Below, in pieces: positions 56,387 to 64,000 of a stretch of DNA of 64,000 bases; position 1 is the stretch's first letter, and the number at the start of each line of letters is the position of its first letter. The translations under genes and the position numbers were made by a program. The stretch is from JAHECQ01 sp963775125 (GTDB lineage Bacteria > Actinomycetota > Acidimicrobiia > Acidimicrobiales > SZUA-35). Below the pieces are notes generated by a model. That model did no database searches and was not told the DNA's origin. It was given only the letters and a program-made list of their open reading frames with translations. The stretch covers positions 186,001-250,000 of the forward strand of contig CAVZHQ010000005.1 of the NCBI GenBank assembly GCA_963775125.1, in the 5' to 3' direction.

Positions 56387-57795
56387 GCCAGCGGCATCGG
56401 GGAGCAACCGAATCGCTCACCTCGTGGCCGATCCCCACCCTGCGGTTGGCCGGCTTGGTCGCTGCAGCGTCCTTGCTCTTTCTGGTGCTTCCCGAACGAG
56501 GGGCAACCGAGCTGCTCGGCGTCGCGGTCGACAACCGGTTCCTGGCGATCAACGCCGTCGTGCTGACGCTTGCCGCCATCGACTATCTGCTGACGCCCAA
56601 CCCCGGAGCGCTGACGGTGAGCCGGGTGCACCCGGGGGCGGTCACCATGGGCCACGAGTCGAATGTGGAATGGGTGGTCACCCGCACGAAGCGGCGGTTG
56701 GGGCTCTGGTCCGGGTCGGTGTGGCTGGCAGATGACCTGGCACCGTCGCTTCGCGCCGACACAAGACGAGTGAAGATGAAGGTTGCGTCGGGAGGCAGCA
56801 CCTCGGCCCGGGTTCGTATCCGCCCGACCAGGCGAGGCCGGTTCGCTCCGTCCGAGATGACGTTGCGCTGCTCGGGCCCCGCCGGTCTCGTGGTCAAACA
56901 GCGGCGCCGCTCGGTCCGGTCCACCCTTCGGGTCCTGCCGCAGTTCCGCTCGGCCAAGGAGGCCGAGTTGGCGCTGCATCGTGCTCGACTGCTCGAGGTC
57001 GGTCTGCGGTCGGCGAGAGGTCGGGGCGGCGGCACCGACTTCGACAGCCTTCGTGAATTGACACCTGACGACGAGACCAGACGAGTCGACTGGGCCGCCA
57101 CCGCCCGTTCGAACCGGCCGATCGTCCGCACGTACCAGGCGGAGCAGAACCAGACCGTGCTGGTGTTGCTCGACGCGGGACGGGTCATGGCGGCCCAGGT
57201 CGATGGGGCGCCCCGGCTCGAGTTCGGTATGGATGCGGCGATGCTGCTGGCCGAGCTGGCAACCGGCCTCGGTGACCGAATGGGCCTCCTGGTTTTCGAT
57301 CGTGAGGTCCACACCACGCTGCCACCGCACGCTCGCCGGTCGCAGCGGACCGCGGTGTCCGAGGCCGTGTTCGACCTCGAACCGGCGCTGGCAGAGAGCG
57401 ACTATCGGTCGATGGTCACCCATGTGGCCACTCGGTATCGGCGGCGGAGCCTCCTGGTCCTGGTCACCGAACTGGCAGAAGAAGTCGTCGAGACGTTCCT
57501 CATGCCCAGTCTCCCGCTGTTGACCCGCACCCACCTGGTCATTGTGGCCGCCGTGCGAGATCCGCAGGTCGAAGCGTGGGCGATGGGCGTCGATCTCGGG
57601 GTCGAACCCTCCGGTGTCGTCACCGTGGACGAGGGATTCCGTCGGGCCGCCGCCATCGCCGAACTCGAGTCACGGCGTCGGGTGGCAGCCAGGTTGCGGG
57701 CGAAGGGAGCGATTGTGGTGGACGCAGTACCCGCCACGTTTGCGTCAGCGTTGGGGGACGCCTACCTCGAGGCGAAGGCGATCGGCCGCCTCTGA
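56383..57795 (+). CDS. DUF58 protein (VWA-like partner of MoxR)
   Basis: This 470-residue protein has two N-terminal membrane helices, a beta-rich middle domain and the DUF58 motif GGGTDFDSLRELTPDDETRRVDWAATARSNRPIVRTYQAEQNQTVLVLLDAGRVM. It ends in a von Willebrand A-like fold. Together with MoxR it forms a conserved system of unclear target. The gene overlaps the convergent SpoIIM-like gene by 51 bp. Confidence 0.9.
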   Translation: MSQRHRGATESLTSWPIPTLRLAGLVAAASLLFLVLPERGATELLGVAVDNRFLAINAVVLTLAAIDYLLTPNPGALTVSRVHPGAVTMGHESNVEWVVTRTKRRLGLWSGSVWLADDLAPSLRADTRRVKMKVASGGSTSARVRIRPTRRGRFAPSEMTLRCSGPAGLVVKQRRRSVRSTLRVLPQFRSAKEAELALHRARLLEVGLRSARGRGGGTDFDSLRELTPDDETRRVDWAATARSNRPIVRTYQAEQNQTVLVLLDAGRVMAAQVDGAPRLEFGMDAAMLLAELATGLGDRMGLLVFDREVHTTLPPHARRSQRTAVSEAVFDLEPALAESDYRSMVTHVATRYRRRSLLVLVTELAEEVVETFLMPSLPLLTRTHLVIVAAVRDPQVEAWAMGVDLGVEPSGVVTVDEGFRRAAAIAELESRRRVAARLRAKGAIVVDAVPATFASALGDAYLEAKAIGRL

Positions 57796-58737
57796 GCGTC
57801 GTCCGAACGAGACGATGTAGGCCACGAAGGCCAACTCGACCACCACGCCGATGCTCACCCGTAGTGCGGTGGGCAGGCTGCCGGTGACGAACCCCTCGAT
57901 GAGGCCGGCGACGACGAAGGCGACCATGAGGCCCAGGATGACGCTCACCGAGCGTCGGCCTTCCTCGGTGAAGGCGGCTCCACGGTTGCGGTCGCCGGGA
58001 TTGATGATGGTCCAGCCCAGCCGGAATCCCGCGGCGCCTGCAATGACGACGGCCGACAGCTCGAGCAGGCCGTGGGGCAGGATCAGGCCCCAGAACTTGG
58101 ATTGTTGGCCGGCAGAAACGAAGACGGCGAGCGCGATGCCGATATTGGCCCCGTTGTAGGCCAGGACGAGCGCGGTGCCGACGCACAAGGTCACGCCCAG
58201 AGCGAACGCGAAGAACGACACCTGGATGTTGTTGACCAGGACGCTGGTGGCGAACTCGGCCGCAGGCGCCGACGAGTAATAGTCCTCGAACTCCTCGTCA
58301 ACGTACGCGGCCCGAGCGGCTTCGGGCGAGGCAATGTCGAGCGCCTGGGACGAGTTGGCCAGCCACACGGCCATCACGGCTGCTGGAGCGAAGGTCACGA
58401 ACGCAGCGACGGCGATGAGGCGGCGGATGTGCCAGACCGCGCCGGGGAAGGTGGCGGTGAAGAAGCTCTTGAACCCCGCCCACGGGCTCCCGGTCCGGCG
58501 GTACAGGGCGCTGTGGGCGGATGCCACCCGCGTGGTGAGTTCGGCGGTGAGGTTGGGGTCCGCGTAGTACGAGCGCGAGAAACTGAGCTGACTGGATGCT
58601 CGCTGGTAGAGGCGCAGGAACTCGTCGACTTCTTCGGGGCGAAGCGAAGATGGTCGGGACCGGACCTGCGAGGTGAGCTGCGACAGACGTTCCCACGCCG
58701 GTCGATTCGTCAGCAGGTACCGGTCCAAGTCGCTCAC
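57745..58737 (-). CDS. SpoIIM-like (DUF95) integral membrane protein
   Basis: This 330-residue protein from GTG 58737 has an N-terminal cytosolic part (DRYLLTNRPAWERLSQL) and five to six helices, with NNIQVSFFAFALGVTLCVGTALVLAYNGANIGI and LILPHGLLELSAVVIAGAAGFRLGWTIINPG, which are stage II sporulation protein M-family motifs. In non-sporulating actinobacteria it pairs with an RDD protein and the MoxR-DUF58 set. It is divergent from the RDD gene across 19 bp with overlapping -10 boxes. Confidence 0.88.
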   Translation of the reverse strand: MSDLDRYLLTNRPAWERLSQLTSQVRSRPSSLRPEEVDEFLRLYQRASSQLSFSRSYYADPNLTAELTTRVASAHSALYRRTGSPWAGFKSFFTATFPGAVWHIRRLIAVAAFVTFAPAAVMAVWLANSSQALDIASPEAARAAYVDEEFEDYYSSAPAAEFATSVLVNNIQVSFFAFALGVTLCVGTALVLAYNGANIGIALAVFVSAGQQSKFWGLILPHGLLELSAVVIAGAAGFRLGWTIINPGDRNRGAAFTEEGRRSVSVILGLMVAFVVAGLIEGFVTGSLPTALRVSIGVVVELAFVAYIVSFGRRSEAADRLRLEVGVPQR

Positions 58738-58743
58738 TCGATC

Positions 58744-58749
58744 TACCGT
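58744..58749 (+). promoter_or_regulatory. -10 box (TACCGT) of leaderless RDD gene
   Basis: TACCGT ends 7 nt before GTG 58757 and overlaps the opposite-strand -10 of the SpoIIM-like gene by 5 bp. Confidence 0.55.
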
Positions 58750-58750
58750 A
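58745..58750 (-). promoter_or_regulatory. -10 box (TACGGT) of leaderless SpoIIM-like gene
   Basis: On the minus strand TACGGT ends 7 nt before GTG 58737. The near-palindrome TACCGTA serves both directions. Confidence 0.55.
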
Positions 58751-58756
58751 GTGGTC

Positions 58757-59627
58757 GTGTCTGCACAGGTCGCGGTTGGCTCGATACCGGAGGGGGTTCC
58801 GACATCTCGACAGGTCGCGTCGCCCATGGGTCGTCGCGGCCCCACCATCGGTGACGCCACGCCGTTGCGTTCACCCCATCTGGCAACGGTTGTCACACCG
58901 GAGGCCGTGCTGCTCGAGTTTCGGGCGGCCGGCATCGCCAGCCGAATGCTGGCCAAGATGATCGATGTGCTGATCCAAGGGGCCGCAACCCTCGGTCTGA
59001 TCATCGTCCTCGGCATCTTCGCCACGGTCAATGGCACCGCCAGTCTGGTCATCGGTCTCGTCGGCGTGTTCCTCATCGTCTTCGGGTATCCCACCATCGA
59101 GGCGTTCTGGAACGGGCAGACCGTCGGAAAGCGGGCGCTCGGCCTGCGGGTCATCTCGGTCGAGGGAACCCCGATCACCATGCGCCACGCGGCCGTCCGC
59201 TCGATCATCGGAGCCTTCGAGTTCCTCCTGCCTCCGGGCGGCTTGCCGGCTGTCGTTTCGGCCCTCGTGAGCCGGCGCAGCCAGCGAATCGGCGATCTCG
59301 CCGCCGGCACGGTGGTCGTCCGCGACCACAAGACCAAGACCGAGCCGGTCTTCTGGCCGCCGCCGCGGGGAGCTGAACCCTTCGCGTTCACCTTCGACGC
59401 TGGTCGGTTGACCCCGATCCACTACGGCATCATCCGGGAGTTCCTCCGGCGGGCCCACGAACTCAAACCCGAGGATCGGCGCCTGTTGTCGTTCAAGCTG
59501 GCTGCGCAAACCGAGGCCTGGTCGGCGTGGGCGCGACCCCGGCGAGGTCGATCACGAGCGGTACCTGTTGGCGGCCGCCTTTGCCTACCAACGCCGATAC
59601 GCCACTCCCGGCCCTTGGGGTAGTTAG
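58757..59627 (+). CDS. RDD-family membrane protein, frameshifted near its C-terminus
   Basis: The frame starts at GTG 58757, fixed by the -10 spacing. The product has VLLEFRAAGIASRMLAKMIDVLIQGAATLGLIIVL (the R and D positions of RDD), then GYPTIEAFWNGQTVGKRALGLRVI. It ends in SQRIGDLAAGTVVVRD and a cytosolic tail. Past LAAQTEAW near 59520-59532 the frame changes. The other frame continues DPGEVDHERYLLAAAFAYQRRYATPGPWGS to TAG 59627, a much more protein-like end. One extra base is likely. About 289 residues result after correction. Confidence 0.82.
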
Positions 59628-59630
59628 CCT
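59625..59630 (+). promoter_or_regulatory. -10 box (TAGCCT) of leaderless cysteine desulfurase gene
   Basis: TAGCCT overlaps the end of the RDD gene and ends 6 nt before ATG 59637. Confidence 0.5.
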
Positions 59631-59636
59631 GGAGCG

Positions 59637-60762
59637 ATGGTCCACTACCTCGATCACGCCGCCAGCACCCCGGCGCGCCCGGCCGCGGTCGAGGTCATGA
59701 CTCGCCAGCTGATCCACGGGTACGGCAATCCGACGGGTGCGCATCGCTTGGCCCGTGCGGCCAACCGGGTGCTCGACGAGTCCCGGGACATCATCGCCGA
59801 GGCGCTCGGAGCGACCCCGGGCGAGGTGATCTTCACCGCCGGCGGTACCGAGGCCGACAACCTTGCGGTCCTCGGCACCCTCGAAGCCCGCGGCGGTATT
59901 GCCGTGTGTTCGGCCATCGAGCACCACGCAGTGCTCGACCCGGTGATGCACACCGGAGGGGTCGTCGTCGGCGTGGGTGCCGACGGGCGCATCGATGTCG
60001 ACCGGCTCGGCCGGGCGCTCGACGCCCGATGTCAGCCTGGTTTCGGTGATGCTGGCCAACAACGAGACGGGCATCGTGCAGCCCCTGGCCGAGGTCGCCG
60101 ACATCGTTCGGCGCCTCGCCCCGCAGGCGCTGTTGCACACTGACGCCGTGCAGGCGTTCGCCTGGCTCGACGTAGCCGAAGGGTGCCGCGTCGCCGACCT
60201 CATCAGCATCTCGGCCCACAAGTTCGGCGGCCCGCAAGGGGTCGGAGCACTTGTTGCTCGAGCCGGGGTTTCGTTGGCTCCGCGTCTGCGGGGCGGCGGT
60301 CAGGAACGCGATCGCCGCAGCGGCACCCCGAACGTTGCCGGCATTGCCGCCATGGCGTCAGCCGCAGCCGAGACCGTGGCGGAGCGGCCGACGCAGGCGG
60401 TCCGCGTCGCAGGGCTGCGGGACCGGTTGGTCGATGACCTCACGAGCCGGCTGCCGGGCGTGGTCGAATCGGGAAATCGACAGGACAAGACGGCCAACAT
60501 CGCCCATCTCTGTTTCGAAGGCGTCGAGTCCGAGGCCCTGCTCTTCCTGTTGGAGAAGGAGGAGATCATGGCCTCAGCCGCGGCATCGTGTTCGAGCGGG
60601 GCGATGGAACCCAGCCATGTCCTCGCCGCAATGGGATTCTCCCGTGCGTTGGCCGGAGGTTCGCTCCGGCTCTCGCTCGGCTACTCGACAACCGAGGACG
60701 ACATCGACGCCGCGCTCGCCGCCATCCCGCCCGCCGTTCGTCGGCTGCGGGAGCGGGGCTGA
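59637..60762 (+). CDS. iscS: cysteine desulfurase (IscS/NifS family), frameshifted
   Basis: The two frames join to about 374 residues. The opening is VHYLDHAASTPARPAAVEVM, then FTAGGTEADNLAVLG, AIEHHAVLDP, LANNETGIVQPL, HTDAVQAF, the PLP lysine in SAHKFGGPQGVGAL and the catalytic loop Cys in AAASCSSGAMEPSHVL. The frame breaks at 60025-60027, where a CCC in GACGCCCGATGTC would read GACGCCGATGTC with two Cs. It donates sulfur for the tRNA thiolation enzyme encoded just downstream (mnmA, 1 bp after), which explains the pairing. Confidence 0.9.
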
Positions 60763-60763
60763 C

Positions 60764-61804
60764 ATGAAGACGGCCAAGATCGAGGTGCTGGTCGCCATGT
60801 CCGGCGGGGTGGACTCTTCGGTGGCGGCCGCGCTGCTCCTCGACGCGGGGTACGCCGTCACGGGTGTCACGCTCAAGCTTTGGGGCGGCGAGTCCGACTC
60901 GGGCTGCTGCGCGGTGTCCGATGTCGAAGACGCTCGGCGGGTCGCCCATCGCCTCGGCATCGATCACCACGTCTTCAACTTCGGTCAAGAGTTCAACGAG
61001 CACGTGATCGACCCCTACGTCGCGGCCTACGACGCCGGTCGGACACCGAATCCGTGCATCGAATGCAACCGGCACATCAAGTTCGACAAACTGCTCCGGA
61101 GGGCCGATGTCCTCGGGTTCGAGCTCCTCGCCACGGGACACCACGCCGCCGTCACCGTCTTGCCCGACGGATCGAGGCGGATCTCTCGCGGAGCCGACGC
61201 GGCCAAGGATCAGTCCTACGTGCTGTACATGCTCGATCAAGCAGTGCAGGCCCGGCTCCTGCTCCCACTCGGGTCGATGACCAAGGACCGAGTCCGGGAG
61301 CTGGCGCACGAACTGGGTCTGGTCACCGCCGCCAAGCCCGACAGCCAGGACGTCTGTTTCATTCACTCCGACGGTGGCCGTCGGGCGTTCCTCGGCGACC
61401 GGATCCCGCTCACCCCGGCCACGATCGTCGACCGGTCAGGGCAGACCCTGGGCCGCACCGAGACGGTGCAGTTGGTCACCATCGGTCAACGTAAGGGTCT
61501 CGGTCTCGCCGGGAACGACGATCGCAACTATGTGGTCGACATCGATCGGACGGCCGGCGTCGTCACCGTGGGACCCGAGTCCGAAACCTTCGTCGGTGCG
61601 ACCGAACTCACCGATGTCGGATGGACGGCACCCGTGCCCGAAGGCCGGTACCTGGTGCAGTGCTCGGCCCACGGTTCCTGCCTCCCGGCGACCATTGCCG
61701 GCACCACCATCACCTGGGACACACCCCACCGGCGGGTGGCGTCGGGTCAGGCCGTCGTGTTCTACGACGGTGCCCATGTGGTCGGTGGAGCCATCGCCGC
61801 GTGA
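60764..61804 (+). CDS. mnmA: tRNA-specific 2-thiouridylase
   Basis: This 346-residue enzyme thiolates U34 of tRNA-Lys, -Glu and -Gln. It has the PP-loop MSGGVDSSVAAALL, the first catalytic Cys in GRTPNPCIECNRHIKF, LATGHHA, KDQSYVLYML, the second Cys in SQDVCF and the GQRKGLGLAG segment. It lies 1 bp after the cysteine desulfurase, its sulfur source. The stop overlaps the next start (GTGA). Confidence 0.95.
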   Translation: MKTAKIEVLVAMSGGVDSSVAAALLLDAGYAVTGVTLKLWGGESDSGCCAVSDVEDARRVAHRLGIDHHVFNFGQEFNEHVIDPYVAAYDAGRTPNPCIECNRHIKFDKLLRRADVLGFELLATGHHAAVTVLPDGSRRISRGADAAKDQSYVLYMLDQAVQARLLLPLGSMTKDRVRELAHELGLVTAAKPDSQDVCFIHSDGGRRAFLGDRIPLTPATIVDRSGQTLGRTETVQLVTIGQRKGLGLAGNDDRNYVVDIDRTAGVVTVGPESETFVGATELTDVGWTAPVPEGRYLVQCSAHGSCLPATIAGTTITWDTPHRRVASGQAVVFYDGAHVVGGAIAA

Positions 61805-62778
61805 TCACCACCGAACTCGATCCTGCGCTCGACGCACTTCGGCGCGGTGAGTTGGTGGCGTTTCCGACCGAGACGGTCTACGGGCTCGGGGCCGACGCAA
61901 CCCGAGCCGATGCGGTGCAGCGGGTGTTCGACGCGAAGGGCCGACCGGCCGATCACCCACTGATCGTTCACCTCGGTTCCGGGGCCTCGGCCGGTGCGGC
62001 GCGTTCGGCCGTCGAGTGGTCGGAGGTGCTGGAACCCTGGACGGTCGGCCTCGACCCCCGGACCGCAAGATTGGCGGAGGCGTTCTGGCCCGGTCCTCTG
62101 ACCCTGGTGGTGGCGCGCTCGACCCGGGTGTCGGCGGTGGCCGTGGGTGGGCGGTCGACGGTGGGTCTGCGAGTCCCCGATCATCCGCTGACCCTCGAGC
62201 TGCTTCGCCGCTTCGGCGGTGGGCTGGTCGGGCCGTCAGCCAATCGGTTCGGCCATGTGAGCCCCACGACTGCGGCCCATGTTGCCGACGACCTCGGCGA
62301 TCAGGTGGCAGTCATCCTCGACGGGGGACCCTGTCGGGTCGGGGTCGAATCGACGATCGTCGAGGTGCTCGACGGGCCGGTGACGCTGCTTCGACCTGGT
62401 GGTGTGTCGGTTACCCAACTCGCCGAGATCCTGGGTGAACCGGTTGTCGACGGCCGTTCCGGCCCTTCGCGGGCAGCGGGGATGCTGGTGTCGCACTACG
62501 CGCCAAGCGCCTCGGTCGAAGTCGTCACCTCGGCAGGGGAGGCCCTGGTGCGGGGCGGTTCGCAACGCACGGTGGTCGTTGGACCCGGTGGCAACATCCC
62601 ATTACCCTCCGACGCCGAGGGCTTCGCTGCGGGGTTCTACGCCGCCCTTCGCCATGCCGACGCGCCCGGCATCGCCAAGATCTTCGTCGTGCCACCGACC
62701 TCGGGCGACCTGCTGGACGCGGTGCTCGACCGGCTCCGCAAAGCCGCCGGACCCCGCTCGACCGGGCAGCCGCGGTAG
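61801..62778 (+). CDS. threonylcarbamoyl-AMP synthase, Sua5 type
   Basis: This 325-residue protein makes the activated intermediate for tRNA t6A. The YrdC domain (1-190) shows GELVAFPTETVYGLGADA, IFDAKGRP-like FDAKGRPADHPLIVHL, the FWPGPLTLVV segment, VGLRVPDHP and the STIVEV/LLRPG close. A Sua5 C-terminal domain (PGMLVSHYAP-like AAGMLVSHYAPSA) follows. It is the long Sua5 form and not the short TsaC. GTG 61801 overlaps the mnmA stop, so two tRNA modifications share an operon. Confidence 0.92.
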   Translation: MITTELDPALDALRRGELVAFPTETVYGLGADATRADAVQRVFDAKGRPADHPLIVHLGSGASAGAARSAVEWSEVLEPWTVGLDPRTARLAEAFWPGPLTLVVARSTRVSAVAVGGRSTVGLRVPDHPLTLELLRRFGGGLVGPSANRFGHVSPTTAAHVADDLGDQVAVILDGGPCRVGVESTIVEVLDGPVTLLRPGGVSVTQLAEILGEPVVDGRSGPSRAAGMLVSHYAPSASVEVVTSAGEALVRGGSQRTVVVGPGGNIPLPSDAEGFAAGFYAALRHADAPGIAKIFVVPPTSGDLLDAVLDRLRKAAGPRSTGQPR

Positions 62779-62781
62779 CGT
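62776..62781 (+). promoter_or_regulatory. -10 box (TAGCGT) of leaderless class II aldolase gene
   Basis: TAGCGT overlaps the end of the Sua5 gene and ends 6 nt before GTG 62788. Confidence 0.5.
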
Positions 62782-62787
62782 TCGGCC

Positions 62788-63552
62788 GTGAACAGTTACG
62801 CTCCGCTCCGCCGTTCCGACGCTCCGGCACCTGCTCCGACCCTCGATGCTGAGCGGGCGCATCGCCGCCGCATGTGCGCGTTGGGATACCGGGTGTTCGG
62901 TGCGCTTCGCTACGGCCAGACCGGCGACGGTCACATCAGCGCACGGGACCCCGAGCTCACCGATCACTTCTGGCTCCTGGGCTACGGCATCCCGTTCCGC
63001 GAGGCAACGGTCGACGCGTTGGTGCTGGTCTCGCCCGAAGGCGACGTGGTCCGGGGCAACGGTGACATCAACATCGCGGCCTACAACATTCACGCCCCGA
63101 TCCTGGCGGCCCGTCCCGATGCCGTTTCGGCGGCGCACACCCACACGCCGTACGGCACGCCCTTCTCGGCCCAAGCGCGGTTGATGGAACCGATGAGCCA
63201 GGAGGCGTGCCTGTTCGTCTTCGATCAGGCGCTGTTCGACGACGAGGAGCTCGAGGTGGTCAGCACCATCGGGGGCGCGCGCATTGCCGACGCTCTGGGA
63301 CCGAATCGCCTGGTGATCCTGCGCAACCACGGACTGCTCACGGTCGGCGAAACCGTCGAAGGCGCAGTGGGTGCCTTCGTGGTGGCCGAGCGCGTTGCCG
63401 AAGTGCACGTCAAGGCCGGCGAGGCCGGTCGGCCGATCTCGATCGAGGGCGCAAAGAAGGTCGCGGCCCACTACACCAACCAGAACCTCGAGTGGCAGGC
63501 CTTCCAATGGCTGGCCCGAGACCTGGTCCCCGATCCCAGCGTCATCGGCTGA
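62788..63552 (+). CDS. class II aldolase/adducin-family protein
   Basis: This 254-residue protein has the family's N-terminal GDGHISARDPE, the zinc ligands in SAAHTHTPYGTPFSAQ, FVFDQALFDDEEL, and VILRNHGLLTVGETVEGAVGAFVVAERVAEVHVKA with the third His. Members include L-fuculose-phosphate and rhamnulose-phosphate aldolases and methylthioribulose-phosphate dehydratase. The long C-terminus (NQNLEWQAFQWLARDL) points to the less studied adducin-like branch. The true substrate is not known. Confidence 0.87.
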   Translation: MNSYAPLRRSDAPAPAPTLDAERAHRRRMCALGYRVFGALRYGQTGDGHISARDPELTDHFWLLGYGIPFREATVDALVLVSPEGDVVRGNGDINIAAYNIHAPILAARPDAVSAAHTHTPYGTPFSAQARLMEPMSQEACLFVFDQALFDDEELEVVSTIGGARIADALGPNRLVILRNHGLLTVGETVEGAVGAFVVAERVAEVHVKAGEAGRPISIEGAKKVAAHYTNQNLEWQAFQWLARDLVPDPSVIG

Positions 63553-63555
63553 TCG

Positions 63556-64000
63556 CTACTCGATACGGATGGCCCGAACGCGGGCCTCGGCCAGGGCTTG
63601 GCCCGGCAGCGTGGGGGTGAACACGAACCGGCTGGCCGAACTGCTGGTGACGGTCCGACCCTTCCGCAGGGCAACGGGTAGCGCCTCGTCGACCCGCACC
63701 AACAGGCTGAGGCCGAGCGCGCCGCCGCTGAGGTCGAGCGTGTCCTGCATCGGGTCCTCGGAGGCCAATCCGAGTTCGGGTTTGAGCCGGCGTTGGATGA
63801 GCAGCGACTCGGCCAGCGTGTAGTAGTCGTGCACGACGAATCCTGCGGGGACGAAGACCAGCCACCGGCGAGCCAACTGATGGAGCGATCGGACACCCTG
63901 CGAGGCGATGGCGAAACCGATGACGAGCGCCGGTACACCCAGCACCCATTGTCGGGCCGCAAGGAGCAGCGGTCCGGTGATCGTGCCCACGAAGACTGCG
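63556..64000 (-). CDS. hypothetical membrane protein, cut off at the right edge
   Basis: The frame stays open to the window end on its 5' side, so only the C-terminal ~148 residues are seen. Two hydrophobic segments (LLLAARQWVLGVPALVIGFAIAS and RRWLVFVPAGFVVHDYY) are followed by a soluble part with LDLSGGALGLSLLVRVDEALPVAL. GTG 63990 could be a start but the coding character continues upstream. I do not recognise the family. It converges on the aldolase gene with a 3-bp gap. Confidence 0.65.
   Translation of the reverse strand, partial: AVFVGTITGPLLLAARQWVLGVPALVIGFAIASQGVRSLHQLARRWLVFVPAGFVVHDYYTLAESLLIQRRLKPELGLASEDPMQDTLDLSGGALGLSLLVRVDEALPVALRKGRTVTSSSASRFVFTPTLPGQALAEARVRAIRIE

Noticed and set aside
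59977..60040. A separate start for the second half of the cysteine desulfurase (ATG 59977)
   Set aside because: The first 16 residues in that frame are unlike any desulfurase, and the two frames join seamlessly after removing one C, so this is one gene.

Overview
This is about 64 kb of high-GC chromosomal DNA from a Gram-positive-type bacterium, most likely an actinobacterium of the class Acidimicrobiia. That placement is inferred from several traits: high GC with frequent GTG/TTG starts; DUF2510, LLM-flavoprotein and HpaB-type genes; a gene block running argS, lysA, hom, thrC, rho, rpmE, prfA, prmC, rpiB, glyA, GlcNAc-1-P transferase and the ATP synthase operon; and an ATP synthase with two b-type subunits. 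Most transcription units begin with a TANNNT -10 box placed 6-7 nt before the start codon, so leaderless mRNAs appear to be the rule.

Layout. Positions 1-12.7 kb are accessory: half of an ABC exporter, a NamZ-like muramidase lipoprotein, an alpha/beta hydrolase, a small lipoprotein, an LLM oxidoreductase with an SDR and a Baeyer-Villiger-type monooxygenase, and a TetR regulator divergent from a drug-type MFS exporter. Positions 12.7-18.2 kb hold the most unusual locus. A minus-strand operon encodes an ABC exporter with a C-terminal PqqD-like domain, a signal-peptidase-like protease, an HprK-like kinase and a nucleotidyltransferase. It faces two tandem, nearly identical 30-residue peptide genes, each with its own promoter, structured leader and terminator. 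The whole resembles a RiPP (ribosomally made, modified peptide) system that lacks the lasso-peptide transglutaminase and cyclase. Positions 18.2-21.4 kb carry an HpaB-RraA-amidohydrolase catabolic operon.

Positions 21.5-45.2 kb are the housekeeping core. They include tRNA-Arg(CCG) beside argS, lysine/threonine biosynthesis, Rho, L31, RF1 and its methylase PrmC, RpiB, GlyA, a WecA-like transferase, the complete F1Fo ATP synthase operon and GlpX. Positions 45.2-52.8 kb hold PPK2, a J-domain protein, a small hydrolase, an MFS transporter with a tiny co-translated membrane protein, a NifU-like protein with a MeaB-type GTPase, MscL, a zinc-ribbon rhomboid and a methyltransferase. Positions 52.9-59.6 kb are the conserved DUF4129-DUF4350-MoxR-DUF58 cluster with SpoIIM-like and RDD proteins. 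Positions 59.6-64 kb carry cysteine desulfurase, MnmA (which together make tRNA 2-thiouridine), a Sua5-type threonylcarbamoyl-AMP synthase, a class II aldolase and a partial membrane protein.

A caution about quality: six genes, including rho, prfA and the cysteine desulfurase, are each split by a single-base frameshift. Because several are normally essential, sequencing or assembly indels are the likeliest cause, and these genes are annotated here as single loci. No insertion sequence, prophage, CRISPR array or rRNA was seen.
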